A stretch of 36,028 nucleotides of DNA from Clostridiales bacterium (GTDB lineage: Bacteria; Bacillota; Peptococcia; DRI-13; UBA5745), in contig WRIW01000003.1 of NCBI GenBank assembly GCA_009782505.1, positions 1 to 36,028 on the forward strand. Reading direction: 5' to 3'. The translations under genes and the position numbers were made by a program. A model generated the notes under the pieces. It made no database searches, had not been told where the DNA came from, and was given only the letters and a program-made list of their open reading frames with translations. Below, piece after piece: positions 25,755-33,402 of this stretch. The first letter of the stretch is position 1; each line of letters opens with the position of its first letter.

Positions 25755-27173
25755 TCAACGGAAAGTCGCCGTCCCGGCCTCCCCGTCCCATTCGACGCCG
25801 ACCCCCAGTATCTGCTCCCCCAGCACCCGGAAAGGCAGAAACGTCCTGCCATCCTTGATCGCCGGCGCCTTCGGTATCGTCACGGTGACGCCATTTTTCG
25901 TCAGCTGGTCGCTGCCTACGGACAATATGGCTTCGCCCTCGGGCAAACGGAGCGTGACGGTCCGCGCCTCCCCGTCCCAGACGACGCCGTCGTCGGCAAG
26001 GCCCAGGGCCCGGGCGGCAAAGCTCACCGGTATCATCGTGTAGCCGTCTTCGATGTAAGGCGCCGTGTCCATGACGATCGTGTCATCCCCTGCTTTCATC
26101 TCCATGCTGCCGATAGTCAGCACGACGGGCATGGTCCCGGCCTTCTCCGCGGTTTCCTCCGTCGGGGCGCTTCCCCCGTCGGTTCCGCTGCCTTCCACCC
26201 TGTACGCCACGACTGCCGTCTCCTTCTCCATGTTGCATCCGGACAAAGTTATCGCTACCGGCCCGTATTCGCTGTTGTCCGGCTCCGGCGCTATCTGGAG
26301 ATTTTTGAGAATGAATGTCCTGACCCCTTCCTCAGGGGGCAGGCTCATGCTTAGATCGAGGTTGAGCACCGACAAGTTGTCGGGGGCGCCTTCCTTTCCT
26401 TTGCCATAAGACGCCCCGGCAAGCTCGGCCCCGGCCATATTTCTGCCGGCGAGGCGTATCTCGTCGATGTTGGCCCATCGGTATCCGCCTGGAGCGGTCA
26501 AGGTCATGAGCCCCCCCGTCATGCCGTTGCGGATGAGCTCGTTTATCGTGATATCCGGCAAGGCTGCCGTCCCGGAGAATTCGACCGCCGCGCCGTGCCT
26601 GACCTGGCTGGTGATCCAGCCGCCTCCGGAGAAGAAGTAGAACCCGTCGGTCAGGCCGCTCCAGCCCGGGTCATAGATCTCTACGTAAGCCCGATCCCCG
26701 GTGATCTCCGCCAGCAATGGTATATAGATCGCCTCATAGGGGGATACGGGGTAGTCCGGGAGCAGCGTCACGATCATGATGTTATCTTTCTTGCCGGGCT
26801 TCATGCTGTATCGGGCCCCTTCGGGGAAGCGGCGCCAGGAAAGATACCCGTCCCTGGACATATCCGGCGTAAACGCCCCTTCCTCATCCACAGCGCCATA
26901 GTTCTCTATCCCATGCCGGCTGTATCCGTCTAAGTCCCAATGCGCACCGTTCAGGTGCAGCTCGAAGCTGAAATCATCGAGCAGCGTGCCGCCGTCGGGC
27001 TGTATCATCAGCATCGGTACCCGGTCGGGGTCGCTGAGTATAGCCGTGGAGTATCCGGCCCTACCGCCGGACATATTTATGACGTCATTGTACGTGGACG
27101 CTGATAAAACGCCAGCCGGTAATACTATGGCCAGCAGCAACGCGACCGGGATAAGGGCTTGTCTACTCGTCAT
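25755..27173 (-). CDS. Secreted protein with C-terminal copper-amine-oxidase-N-like domain
   Basis: A 472-aa protein with a signal peptide (ALIPVALLLAIVLPAGVLSA, residues 5-24). The long middle part is unrecognised, beta-rich and aspartate-rich, with many aromatics. The last 120 residues form a domain of the copper amine oxidase N-terminal-like type (PF07833-like): APYIEDGYTMIPVSFAARALG, VVWDGEARTVTLR, AIKDGRTFLPFRVLGE and GVEWDGEAGTATF. Such domains are common in Firmicute surface proteins and are thought to aid cell-wall or carbohydrate contact, not catalysis. GAGGAGG precedes the ATG. A weak promoter (TGGTTT, 17 bp, TATACT; plus 27224-27252) lies about 50 bp upstream. Confidence 0.82.
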   Translation of the reverse strand: MTSRQALIPVALLLAIVLPAGVLSASTYNDVINMSGGRAGYSTAILSDPDRVPMLMIQPDGGTLLDDFSFELHLNGAHWDLDGYSRHGIENYGAVDEEGAFTPDMSRDGYLSWRRFPEGARYSMKPGKKDNIMIVTLLPDYPVSPYEAIYIPLLAEITGDRAYVEIYDPGWSGLTDGFYFFSGGGWITSQVRHGAAVEFSGTAALPDITINELIRNGMTGGLMTLTAPGGYRWANIDEIRLAGRNMAGAELAGASYGKGKEGAPDNLSVLNLDLSMSLPPEEGVRTFILKNLQIAPEPDNSEYGPVAITLSGCNMEKETAVVAYRVEGSGTDGGSAPTEETAEKAGTMPVVLTIGSMEMKAGDDTIVMDTAPYIEDGYTMIPVSFAARALGLADDGVVWDGEARTVTLRLPEGEAILSVGSDQLTKNGVTVTIPKAPAIKDGRTFLPFRVLGEQILGVGVEWDGEAGTATFR

Positions 27174-27291
27174 CGGATATCCCTCCTCAGTGTGCTTCGG
27201 GATTGATTTCGAAGCGTAGCTTCAGTATATCACATCCAATGTAGGAAAACCACGCCTATCCCGCCGCCCACGTCTGTTCAAAGCCGGATGA

Positions 27292-27543
27292 AGTTCGGTT
27301 CTGGGGGCAAGGAGCCCAAAGCGCGCCCATTTGCCACGATGGTTCACAGCTTCGACCAGATATAGCAATCGTTCGATGCAAATCCTGACGACTACAACGC
27401 GACTTCGTGTCGCGTTCCGTCTGGCGCGACGTCCATGTCGCACCCACGGATTTGCCAAATTTGCGATTCCTTATCTGGTAGACGAAGCCGTTCAATCCAT
27501 CGCTTACAAATTGCCACGCTTTGGGCTCCTTACCCCCCGAACT
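27292..27543. repeat. 252-bp imperfect inverted repeat with nested hairpins
   Basis: This fills most of the gene-free stretch 27174-27541. The left arm is about 27292-27385 and the right arm about 27448-27543. When reversed, they share AGTTCGG, CAAGGAGCCCAAAGCG versus TAAGGAGCCCAAAGCG, CGATGG, GCTTCG, CCAGATA and GCAAATCC in the same order. The 62-bp centre has AACGCGAC-TTCGT-GTCGCGTT (27396-27416) and GGCGCGAC-GTCCAT-GTCGCACC (27423-27444, one mismatch). The right arm overlaps the prepilin peptidase stop codon. It carries no credible gene. It could be a MITE-like nonautonomous element, a REP-like repeat, or a large RNA hairpin. Confidence 0.75.
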
Positions 27544-27985
27544 ATAGCCGGGCAAGCAGACGCGCCAGATGATGCAGATACCAGGCTGCCGCCATAAACG
27601 GCGCCAGGGGTAAGGCTTTCGGCTTCTTCCTCACCAGGATGAGCAGTATGCCGGAAGCGGCAAGGAGCACGGCGCAGTACATGCCCAGGAAGCCGGTCCA
27701 GTCCTCCCAGCCCGACAGCAATCCTATGACCAGCGCCAGCTTCACGTCTCCCGCCCCCATCCCCCGCATAAACCAGGGCGCCAGGTGGATGGCGAAGGCC
27801 AGGGCGCCCGCCCCCAGGCAGCCCGTCAGGGAGGCGGTATCGCCCCGGATCAGCAGCAGGAGGGCAGCGACAGCAAACGCGCTTAAACCGATGCAGATCA
27901 ACGTATTCGGGATGCGCCGCCGGGCGAGGTCCGTACCGGCCCCCGCCAGCAGCAATCCCCCCAGGATGATTTTTCCAAAAAGCAC
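27542..27985 (-). CDS. Type 4 prepilin peptidase (A24 family, TadV/CpaA type)
   Basis: A 147-aa membrane protein with about five hydrophobic segments. The two catalytic aspartates of the A24 family are visible: Asp19 in GTDLARRRIPN and Asp80 in the GxGD motif MGAGDVKLAL. The N-terminal methyltransferase domain of PilD is absent, as in TadV/CpaA. It should cleave the leader of Flp-like pilin and the TadE-like pseudopilins encoded upstream in the same operon. Start is GTG at 27985 with AAAGGAG 7 nt upstream. It is the last gene of the pilus cluster. Confidence 0.92.
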   Translation of the reverse strand: MLFGKIILGGLLLAGAGTDLARRRIPNTLICIGLSAFAVAALLLLIRGDTASLTGCLGAGALAFAIHLAPWFMRGMGAGDVKLALVIGLLSGWEDWTGFLGMYCAVLLAASGILLILVRKKPKALPLAPFMAAAWYLHHLARLLARL

Positions 27986-28058
27986 GCAATACTCCTTTAT
28001 TCGGGTGAGCTACGAGTATACAAGTGTATTATCTCGAGCGGCGTTGCCCCGGCTATCG

Positions 28059-28823
28059 TTAACGGTTTGTCGGCGAGAAGTATATCCTGCCTTCTTCGTT
28101 GTAGCGGATGAGCGCCTTGATCCTCTCCATATCGCCCTCGTCCAGCATCAGGGTCACCACTGCCGGCAGAAGGTCTCTGCCAAAGCCGTCTTCCAAGGCC
28201 TGGCCGCCCAGGGACATGCCGTTGGTGTTTTTCTTATCGATCACCAGCAGCCCTCTCAAAGCCGGGTCTTCATCCGGGCCGACGACCCTGGAGGGCTGGG
28301 GGTCGTCGTAGCTTTCCCGCGCCGGTATATAGACCATGGCGTCTACCAGCATCCCCGGCCAAAGCCAGTCGCCGCCGCTGCGAACCAGGCTGGTCTCCAC
28401 CGCGATCAGCCTGACATGCTCTCTTCTGTCGAACTCCCAGCGCCAGTCCCCGCCCGCCTCGGCGGCCGAGGCCAGCCGGTGGGGCCGCAGGACGTCTCCC
28501 GCGCCTAAGCCCACATCCCCCACATACCAGGGCCCCTGCCTGAAAAACTCGTCCAGCTCTTGCACATAGTCCCCGCCCAGCCCGAAGACCGGCTTCTCCG
28601 CCATGACCAGCTTATCCGGCGTGAGCGTCTCTCCCGGGTACATGTCCGACCTCGCCGTCGCTACCGTGACCATCTCCACCATTTGCCGTATGTATTCCTG
28701 ATTCAGCCGGTAAGTCACGGCAAATACGCCAAGGAAGCTGACGCATATGATCAAACCTTTGATGATAAATCCGGCTACGCCCTGTTTCCACCTGACCAGC
28801 TTCGATCCCTCCTTCCATGCCAC
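28059..28823 (-). CDS. CpaB/RcpC-like SAF-domain pilus assembly protein
   Basis: A 254-aa protein with one N-terminal membrane segment (GFIIKGLIICVSFLGVFAVTY, about 18-38). An extracytoplasmic SAF-like domain follows, ATARSDMYPGETLTPDKL and VGLGAGDVLRPHRL, and then EHVRLIAVETSLVRSGGDWLWPGMLVDAMVYI, as in CpaB/RcpC. In diderms CpaB works with the secretin; a monoderm version may contact peptidoglycan. The start is unclear: the GTG at 28823 has a weak site, whereas AAGGAGGG lies inside the frame 7 nt before a CTG at 28799. A GGGGC-TAT-GCCCC hairpin (28826-28838) sits just upstream. Confidence 0.82.
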   Translation of the reverse strand: MAWKEGSKLVRWKQGVAGFIIKGLIICVSFLGVFAVTYRLNQEYIRQMVEMVTVATARSDMYPGETLTPDKLVMAEKPVFGLGGDYVQELDEFFRQGPWYVGDVGLGAGDVLRPHRLASAAEAGGDWRWEFDRREHVRLIAVETSLVRSGGDWLWPGMLVDAMVYIPARESYDDPQPSRVVGPDEDPALRGLLVIDKKNTNGMSLGGQALEDGFGRDLLPAVVTLMLDEGDMERIKALIRYNEEGRIYFSPTNR

Positions 28824-28839
28824 ATGGGGCTATGCCCCG

Positions 28840-29244
28840 TCATTTATATAAGCCTTGATACGCCATCTTCTTATTGATCACGATTTCTCTGCTGCCTTTG
28901 CCGACCAGGGCGCCCAGCAGATAGGGCAATTCGGCTTTAGCCCGCCCTTCCGTCCATATCTGATCCGCTTCCTGCTTCAGTTCAAAGCTAAAGCTCAGCT
29001 TCCCCTCCAGCGAACCTTTCATGTTTTTCTGAAAGATTTCTCTTGCCCAGACGCCGGCCCTGTCTTCCCTGGTCAGCTGCTTGCCCCAGATCAGGTCGCC
29101 CTCCTCGATCCCGCCGACCAGAGCCGCGTCCAGAGCAAGCTCCAGGCTTTCTCCCAGGCGGCTTCTGACGACCCAGTAGGAGACTGTGTCCGTCACCAGG
29201 CACACCAGGAGAAACCCCACCCATAACCAAAATAATGCCCTCAT
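28840..29244 (-). CDS. Small single-pass pilus-locus protein, TadE/pseudopilin-like
   Basis: A 134-aa protein beginning MRALFWLWVGFLLVCLVTDTVSYW, one membrane helix at the extreme N-terminus, then an extracytoplasmic part (GLGESLELAL-like helix, SFSFELKQEADQIW). This matches the layout of TadE/TadF-type minor pilins, but no diagnostic processing motif is obvious. AGGAGGGGAGAAGG lies just before the ATG. Its leader contains the 20-mer shared with proB and a 15-bp tandem repeat. Position between another TadE-like gene and CpaB supports a pilus role. Confidence 0.65.
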   Translation of the reverse strand: MRALFWLWVGFLLVCLVTDTVSYWVVRSRLGESLELALDAALVGGIEEGDLIWGKQLTREDRAGVWAREIFQKNMKGSLEGKLSFSFELKQEADQIWTEGRAKAELPYLLGALVGKGSREIVINKKMAYQGLYK

Positions 29245-29253
29245 CCTTCTCCC

Positions 29254-29273
29254 CTCCTATGATGAGCTACGCC
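29254..29273 (-). repeat. Second copy of the 20-bp shared leader
   Basis: Exactly the same 20-mer as 9190-9209, again ending in the downstream gene's ribosome binding site. It directly adjoins the 15-bp tandem repeat at 29274-29318. Confidence 0.6.
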
Positions 29274-29318
29274 CATAACCCAAGGCTGCATAACCCAAGG
29301 CTGCATAACCTAAGCTGG
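29274..29318. repeat. 15-bp tandem repeat, three copies
   Basis: CATAACCCAAGGCTG occurs twice exactly, then CATAACCTAAGCTGG, in the 153-bp gap between the two TadE-like genes. Copy number could vary between strains. No hairpin or promoter is apparent. Confidence 0.85.
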
Positions 29319-29397
29319 ATTCAACATGGATCTCCGCCTCGCGAGCCGCATTATCGCCCGGCTTTGTAAGCTACCCCGACCGGCTCTCCGCAATGCT

Positions 29398-29811
29398 TTA
29401 AGGCGTACGGATATACGCGTGGGCAAGCCCGCTCAGCCGCAGCCCGATGGGTATGCTGATTTCCTTCCCGAAAGGCCGCAGGCTGCGGATGGGGTAGCGT
29501 CCGCCGGCTTTCAGCTCCAGTAGGTCTCCCCGCTGCCTCTTCTGAGGCGTCCCCTCAAGGCGGATATCCAGCTCCTCCAGACGTTGCGTCCTGACCAGTT
29601 CCCGGAATCTTTGCTCCATAATCATATCCAGGCCGTTGTCCGCCTTCATCATTTCCATGATTTCGCTGCATGCGCCGTACAGTTTCCACGCCGACATCCC
29701 GTACGAGGCGATCTCCACTGCCAAAAAAAGGATGATTGCCAGGACAAACATGACATACAGCCCGCTGATCAGCCCTTCCCCGGAGCTATCGCGCCAAAAC
29801 CCGGTCCTCAT
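29398..29811 (-). CDS. TadE-like pseudopilin
   Basis: A 137-aa protein: a short N-terminus MRTGFWRDSSGEGLISG, then a hydrophobic helix LYVMFVLAIILFLAVEIASYG, then a soluble part (MEMMKADNGLDMIMEQRF, GGRYPIRSLRPFGKEISIPIGL). The GEG directly before the helix resembles the class III prepilin cleavage region of TadE/Flp proteins. I choose ATG 29811, 7 nt after the stop of the Flp-like gene. A longer frame back to 29886 overlaps that gene and is unlikely. No strong RBS is seen, so coupling to the preceding gene is likely. Confidence 0.72.
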   Translation of the reverse strand: MRTGFWRDSSGEGLISGLYVMFVLAIILFLAVEIASYGMSAWKLYGACSEIMEMMKADNGLDMIMEQRFRELVRTQRLEELDIRLEGTPQKRQRGDLLELKAGGRYPIRSLRPFGKEISIPIGLRLSGLAHAYIRTP

Positions 29812-29818
29812 CGGTCCG

Positions 29819-30049
29819 TCACAAGTTGAATATCTTGTCCAGATGGGAAAAGATATTGTTCGCGTATCCGGACAATCCGCCGTCAACGATGCTCTTGATC
29901 AGTACCAGCGCCAGGGCCATAATGGCCATCCAGCCCAAGGACGATACCAGGTCGCCCCTTTCCTCCCTGACGAAAGCCGCCCCCTTCTCCCACAGCCCGC
30001 ATACGACCCCGCGGCAGCGCGCGTAAACCCTTTTTCTTTCGATTTTCAT
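29819..30049 (-). CDS. Small Flp-type pilin candidate (major pilus subunit)
   Basis: A 76-aa protein with a basic leader (KIERKRVYARCRG), EERGDLVSSLG, one hydrophobic helix (WMAIMALALVLIKSIV) and a short polar C-terminus (GLSGYANNIFSHLDKIFNL). Size, a single central helix and the acidic residue before it match Flp pilins, although the leader is longer than usual and the classic G/xxxxEY is not exact. GAGGAGG lies 7 nt before ATG 30049, which decides the start over an in-frame upstream ATG at 30079. It lies between tadC and tadE-like genes, where a pilin is expected. Confidence 0.68.
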   Translation of the reverse strand: MKIERKRVYARCRGVVCGLWEKGAAFVREERGDLVSSLGWMAIMALALVLIKSIVDGGLSGYANNIFSHLDKIFNL

Positions 30050-30089
30050 AACATTTCCTCCTCTTATTTCGATGTCCATGTCTTCATTC

Positions 30090-31016
30090 TCATGTGAATA
30101 GCCTTCCCACCTGGCCCAGTATCTCCCAGCCTTTCAGCCCCAGCGCCCCCACGGCTAATCCAAAGAGGAGGGCATAGAGCTTATAAATCTTTTCCGGCTT
30201 GGATCTGACCAGGGATTCCGCCGCTTCCTGCCTGAGGGCGGCAAGCTCGCCTTCGATACTGTTGAAGTACGCCTCCGCGGCGCCATACCCGCTCTCCACC
30301 GCCAGAGTAAGGGCCGACGCCAGCTTCTGCACCGCCGGAAGGTCAAAGCTGACGGCAAAGAGGCGGAAAGCCCCGGCTGACCCGATGGACTGTATGTCGT
30401 GGATCAGCCGGCTCAGGGCCCTGTCCATAGCCGGGCCGCTTCCCGACTGGGCCTGGCGCAGGGCCGACAGGTAGTCCCTCCCGCCGGCAAAGCAGATGCG
30501 CATCCGATCCATGACGCCGGGGATGTCCCTCGCCAGCTCCTTCTGCCATGCGGCGTACTTCTTGTCCAGGGCTCGCAGCTCCTGGCGGAAGAGGAAAGCG
30601 GCCGCCGGCAGGTAGAACCCCGCTTTCCACCAATCCCCCCACAAGAGCGGCAGAGCCAGCGCCGGCAGCGAGATCAGCAGGCTTCTCAGGAGCAATATCG
30701 TCACCGTCTCCTTCCCGGCGGCTTTCTCCCCCATCAGGGCGAGCCTTCTGTCCAACCCGTCCCAATAGGATTGCCCGACGCGCATCAGCCCGGCGCCTTT
30801 GCCCATGAACCACACCGCCCGCCTCAGCCCGCGGCTGTCCGTGCCGCCGGAAGGCCCCGCGGCGGCGCCTTTCGTCGCGTAAATGACCTGGCGGTACGGC
30901 TTTCTCCTCTCCTTCCACCAGTCCGCGGCGCCATATACCAGCCAGGATAAGAGCAATGCCCATAGAAGCGGCGGCAGATACGGGAGCCTCCCGGCATATG
31001 ACAGGATCGCAGCCAT
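30090..31016 (-). CDS. tadC: TadC-like type II secretion F-domain membrane protein
   Basis: A 308-aa protein with an N-terminal membrane segment, two central segments (LLLRSLLISLPALALPLLW, FYLPAAAFLF) and a C-terminal one. The T2SSF-type cytoplasmic domain includes ARDIPGVMDRMRICFAGGRDYLSAL, ESGYGAAEAYFNSIEGELAALRQEAAESLV and the conserved SKPEKIYKLYALLFGL end. With TadB it forms the inner-membrane platform on which TadA ATPase acts. AGGAGG lies 7 nt before the ATG. It follows tadB by 15 bp. Confidence 0.86.
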   Translation of the reverse strand: MAAILSYAGRLPYLPPLLWALLLSWLVYGAADWWKERRKPYRQVIYATKGAAAGPSGGTDSRGLRRAVWFMGKGAGLMRVGQSYWDGLDRRLALMGEKAAGKETVTILLLRSLLISLPALALPLLWGDWWKAGFYLPAAAFLFRQELRALDKKYAAWQKELARDIPGVMDRMRICFAGGRDYLSALRQAQSGSGPAMDRALSRLIHDIQSIGSAGAFRLFAVSFDLPAVQKLASALTLAVESGYGAAEAYFNSIEGELAALRQEAAESLVRSKPEKIYKLYALLFGLAVGALGLKGWEILGQVGRLFT

Positions 31017-31031
31017 AGCGTCCTCCTTCCT

Positions 31032-31907
31032 CTATAGTTCGTCCACGTTCAGGGACAGATATTCCTGGCCTTTGACGATCACGTACAGGCTGACGGCGAT
31101 ATAAGCGAACATCAGAAACCTCCCCGGCAGCGAGTACCAGTAAAGGTTCTTCTGCCCCGTGTCCATCAGCGACAGGATCAAGGGAAAGCTCCAGGACGTA
31201 GCCAGCGCCATATACAGCTGCCTCCTTCGGCCCGCCGCTTTCTGCGCCACTACAAGTATCGCCCGCATATCCCCTTCCAGCCCCTCTACGGATTTCTCCA
31301 GCGCTTTCAGCGCGGCCGGCGTCCATCCGTCCTGATTCGCCTGGATGAGCGTCTCCGCCACATGGTCGAATTTACTCATCCGCACCATGCCCTGCCAGAG
31401 GCCGATGGCGTCCCTGACATTGCTACCCAGCCTGAGGGTCTCCAAGACCTGGCGGAGCATACGGGTGTTTTCCCCTCCGCCGTCGCTTTCCACCACCATC
31501 TCCATTGCCCGGGCAAGGCTCCCCTGGTCGGGCAGGCGGGCCAGCAGCTGCCGCAGGCAATCGGTAAGCGCCGTGAGCGTTTCCAGGCGCCTGCGATGCT
31601 TCCTGTCATAGATGAGCACCCTGGGCAGGACCAGCATCAGGAGCCAGCCCGCGCCAAACAGGAGTAGGTTGCCCGTGAGGAAGTACAGACCGCAGGCGGC
31701 GGATAAACTTATGATCCAGATCGCCCTGGTCTCCTTCCCGTCCCAGCTCACCCCGGCTTGCTCCGCCTGCCTTCGTATCCTGCCGGCTTCCTTCGACCAG
31801 TACCCGGCGGTCCCGTTCCCGGCGGGCTTGCCCCCCGCCCTCAGCAGTGTCGTCAGGGCCAGGACCAGCCACCCGCTGAATATAGACGCGTTGATCAGTG
31901 AATACAT
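31032..31907 (-). CDS. tadB: TadB-like type II secretion F-domain membrane protein
   Basis: A 291-aa protein with an N-terminal membrane anchor and a second pair of segments near residues 65-95 (IWIISLSAACGLYFL, LLLFGAGWLLMLVLP). The F domain includes RRRLETLTALTDCLRQLLARLPDQGSLARAM, TLRLGSNVRDAIGLW and KALEKSVEGLEGDMRAILVVAQK. A last membrane stretch (FLMFAYIAVSLYVIV) ends it. It pairs with TadC. AGGAGG stands just before the ATG, and tadA ends 54 bp upstream. Confidence 0.86.
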   Translation of the reverse strand: MYSLINASIFSGWLVLALTTLLRAGGKPAGNGTAGYWSKEAGRIRRQAEQAGVSWDGKETRAIWIISLSAACGLYFLTGNLLLFGAGWLLMLVLPRVLIYDRKHRRRLETLTALTDCLRQLLARLPDQGSLARAMEMVVESDGGGENTRMLRQVLETLRLGSNVRDAIGLWQGMVRMSKFDHVAETLIQANQDGWTPAALKALEKSVEGLEGDMRAILVVAQKAAGRRRQLYMALATSWSFPLILSLMDTGQKNLYWYSLPGRFLMFAYIAVSLYVIVKGQEYLSLNVDEL

Positions 31908-31961
31908 AGCCGCCTCCTAGTGTTACATATTAGCGCCACGTTACGCTGGCGCCCCGTTGTA

Positions 31962-33344
31962 CTAGCTTTGCCACCTGCGGATAAACTCCGGCGCCACCAT
32001 AGCCTGATGAAGCTTCTCCGCCAAGCCGTCCGATATACCGGCAAGCCGCCTGTGGCTGCCGAGGACGTCGCCCCCGGGCCCGAGTCCCGTCTGCTCAAAG
32101 CGAAATATACTCCTGACCACCGGCTTCCTGGCGCCTTCGTACCCGGTGAGCTCCGCCACCTCGGCGATGATCCGGCTCTTGCCCATCTTCTGCTGAAAAA
32201 GGATCAAATCGACCGTGTCCGCGAGCTGGGCGGCGATGACTTCATCATTGTAGCCGTCCCCCGCCAGCTGTACGATCCTCACCGCCGCGTTTGCCGCCGA
32301 GCTGGCATGGATGGTGAAATACGTGTTGTGCCCTGTATTCATGCTCTCGTGGGCCTGCCTGCAGGCTTGGGAATCCCTTACCTCGCCGATCATCACCTTC
32401 ACCGGGCGCATCCGCAGGGAAACCTTGGTCAGGCGGGCGATATCGAAGCGCTTTTCCCTGTTCTCATGATCTTTCGTCTGCAAAGCCACGATATTGTGGT
32501 ATTCCAGATAGCTGCTTCGCCTGCGCAGCATCATCTCGGGGCTGTCTTCAATGGTGATGATGCGTGTGTCCGGGGAGAAGTACAGGGGCATGGCCATCAT
32601 TGTCGTCGTCTTGCCGGAGTTGGTAGCCCCGGCAATGATAGCGTTGCACCAGGGCAGTACCTGGGCGAAGAATTCGTCCATCTCACTGCTGATGGAGCCT
32701 CCCGATACCAGATGGGCTGGCGTGATGGTATCTTCGGAAAACTTCCGAATGGAAGCGCAGGTGCCTTCCGTCGCCACGCCTCCCCTGCCTGCGCCCAGCA
32801 CCGCGCATATGCGGAATTTCTCAAAGAGGCTGTCGATATGCGGTTCGTTTGCCGTCAGTACTTTTCCGTCCGTCATCAGCATCTTATTTAGGATCACTTC
32901 CAGATGGGCCTCGTCCCGGAACCCCATCTCCGGGTGGAACTCCTCTTCCCCCTTCCGCTCAAGATATACGTATTGATAACTATTGATATCGATGTTGGTC
33001 ACCGCCGGGTCGTCCAGGGCGCCTTGAATAGGTCCGTAGTATAGTATCTCTTCCTGTATCTTCCGAAAGAGCTGCCCCTGGTCCATACCGGGCACAACGA
33101 TTCCCGCATCCCCCAGATAGTGTAGTATCTCCCTTTTCATCAACTCCCTGATTTCGGGGTGGATGACCGCGGACACCAGGCCTGTGCTATGGTTCTCCCT
33201 GAGATGGTTGCGCACCAGCCGCACGGCTTCCTCGAAGCCCGTATCCCGGGTACCCGGCGAGCCGGGCCCCTGTACGTCCGGTTGATACGAGCCGGCTTCG
33301 CTTGCCGGGCCGGTATAGTCCAATGGGCTGAAGTAATGATTCAT
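31962..33344 (-). CDS. tadA: TadA/CpaF-type secretion ATPase
   Basis: A 460-aa hexameric ATPase that powers Flp pilus assembly. An N-terminal domain (LVRNHLRENHSTGLVSAVI, ILHYLGDAGIVVPGMD) is followed by NIDINSYQYVYLERKG, Walker A GATNSGKTT (about residues 236-244), the Asp box IITIEDSPEMMLRR, Walker B KVMIGEVRDSQA and the His box NTYFTIHASSAANAAVR. I choose ATG 33344 with AAAGGAG 6 nt before it; a TTG at 33368 would add eight residues without a site. This is the only intact ATPase motif in the pilus locus seen here. Confidence 0.94.
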   Translation of the reverse strand: MNHYFSPLDYTGPASEAGSYQPDVQGPGSPGTRDTGFEEAVRLVRNHLRENHSTGLVSAVIHPEIRELMKREILHYLGDAGIVVPGMDQGQLFRKIQEEILYYGPIQGALDDPAVTNIDINSYQYVYLERKGEEEFHPEMGFRDEAHLEVILNKMLMTDGKVLTANEPHIDSLFEKFRICAVLGAGRGGVATEGTCASIRKFSEDTITPAHLVSGGSISSEMDEFFAQVLPWCNAIIAGATNSGKTTTMMAMPLYFSPDTRIITIEDSPEMMLRRRSSYLEYHNIVALQTKDHENREKRFDIARLTKVSLRMRPVKVMIGEVRDSQACRQAHESMNTGHNTYFTIHASSAANAAVRIVQLAGDGYNDEVIAAQLADTVDLILFQQKMGKSRIIAEVAELTGYEGARKPVVRSIFRFEQTGLGPGGDVLGSHRRLAGISDGLAEKLHQAMVAPEFIRRWQS

Positions 33345-33402
33345 CCTGTACTCCTTTGTGGCAGCCAAGGCAGCGCCGCCTTAGCTGTGGGCATAGCATA
33401 TC

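Noticed and set aside
27256-27555. Minus-strand frame of 99 codons across the inverted repeat
   Set aside because: It translates both arms and the hairpins; Arg/Ser/Thr-rich, no RBS, and overlaps the prepilin peptidase end.
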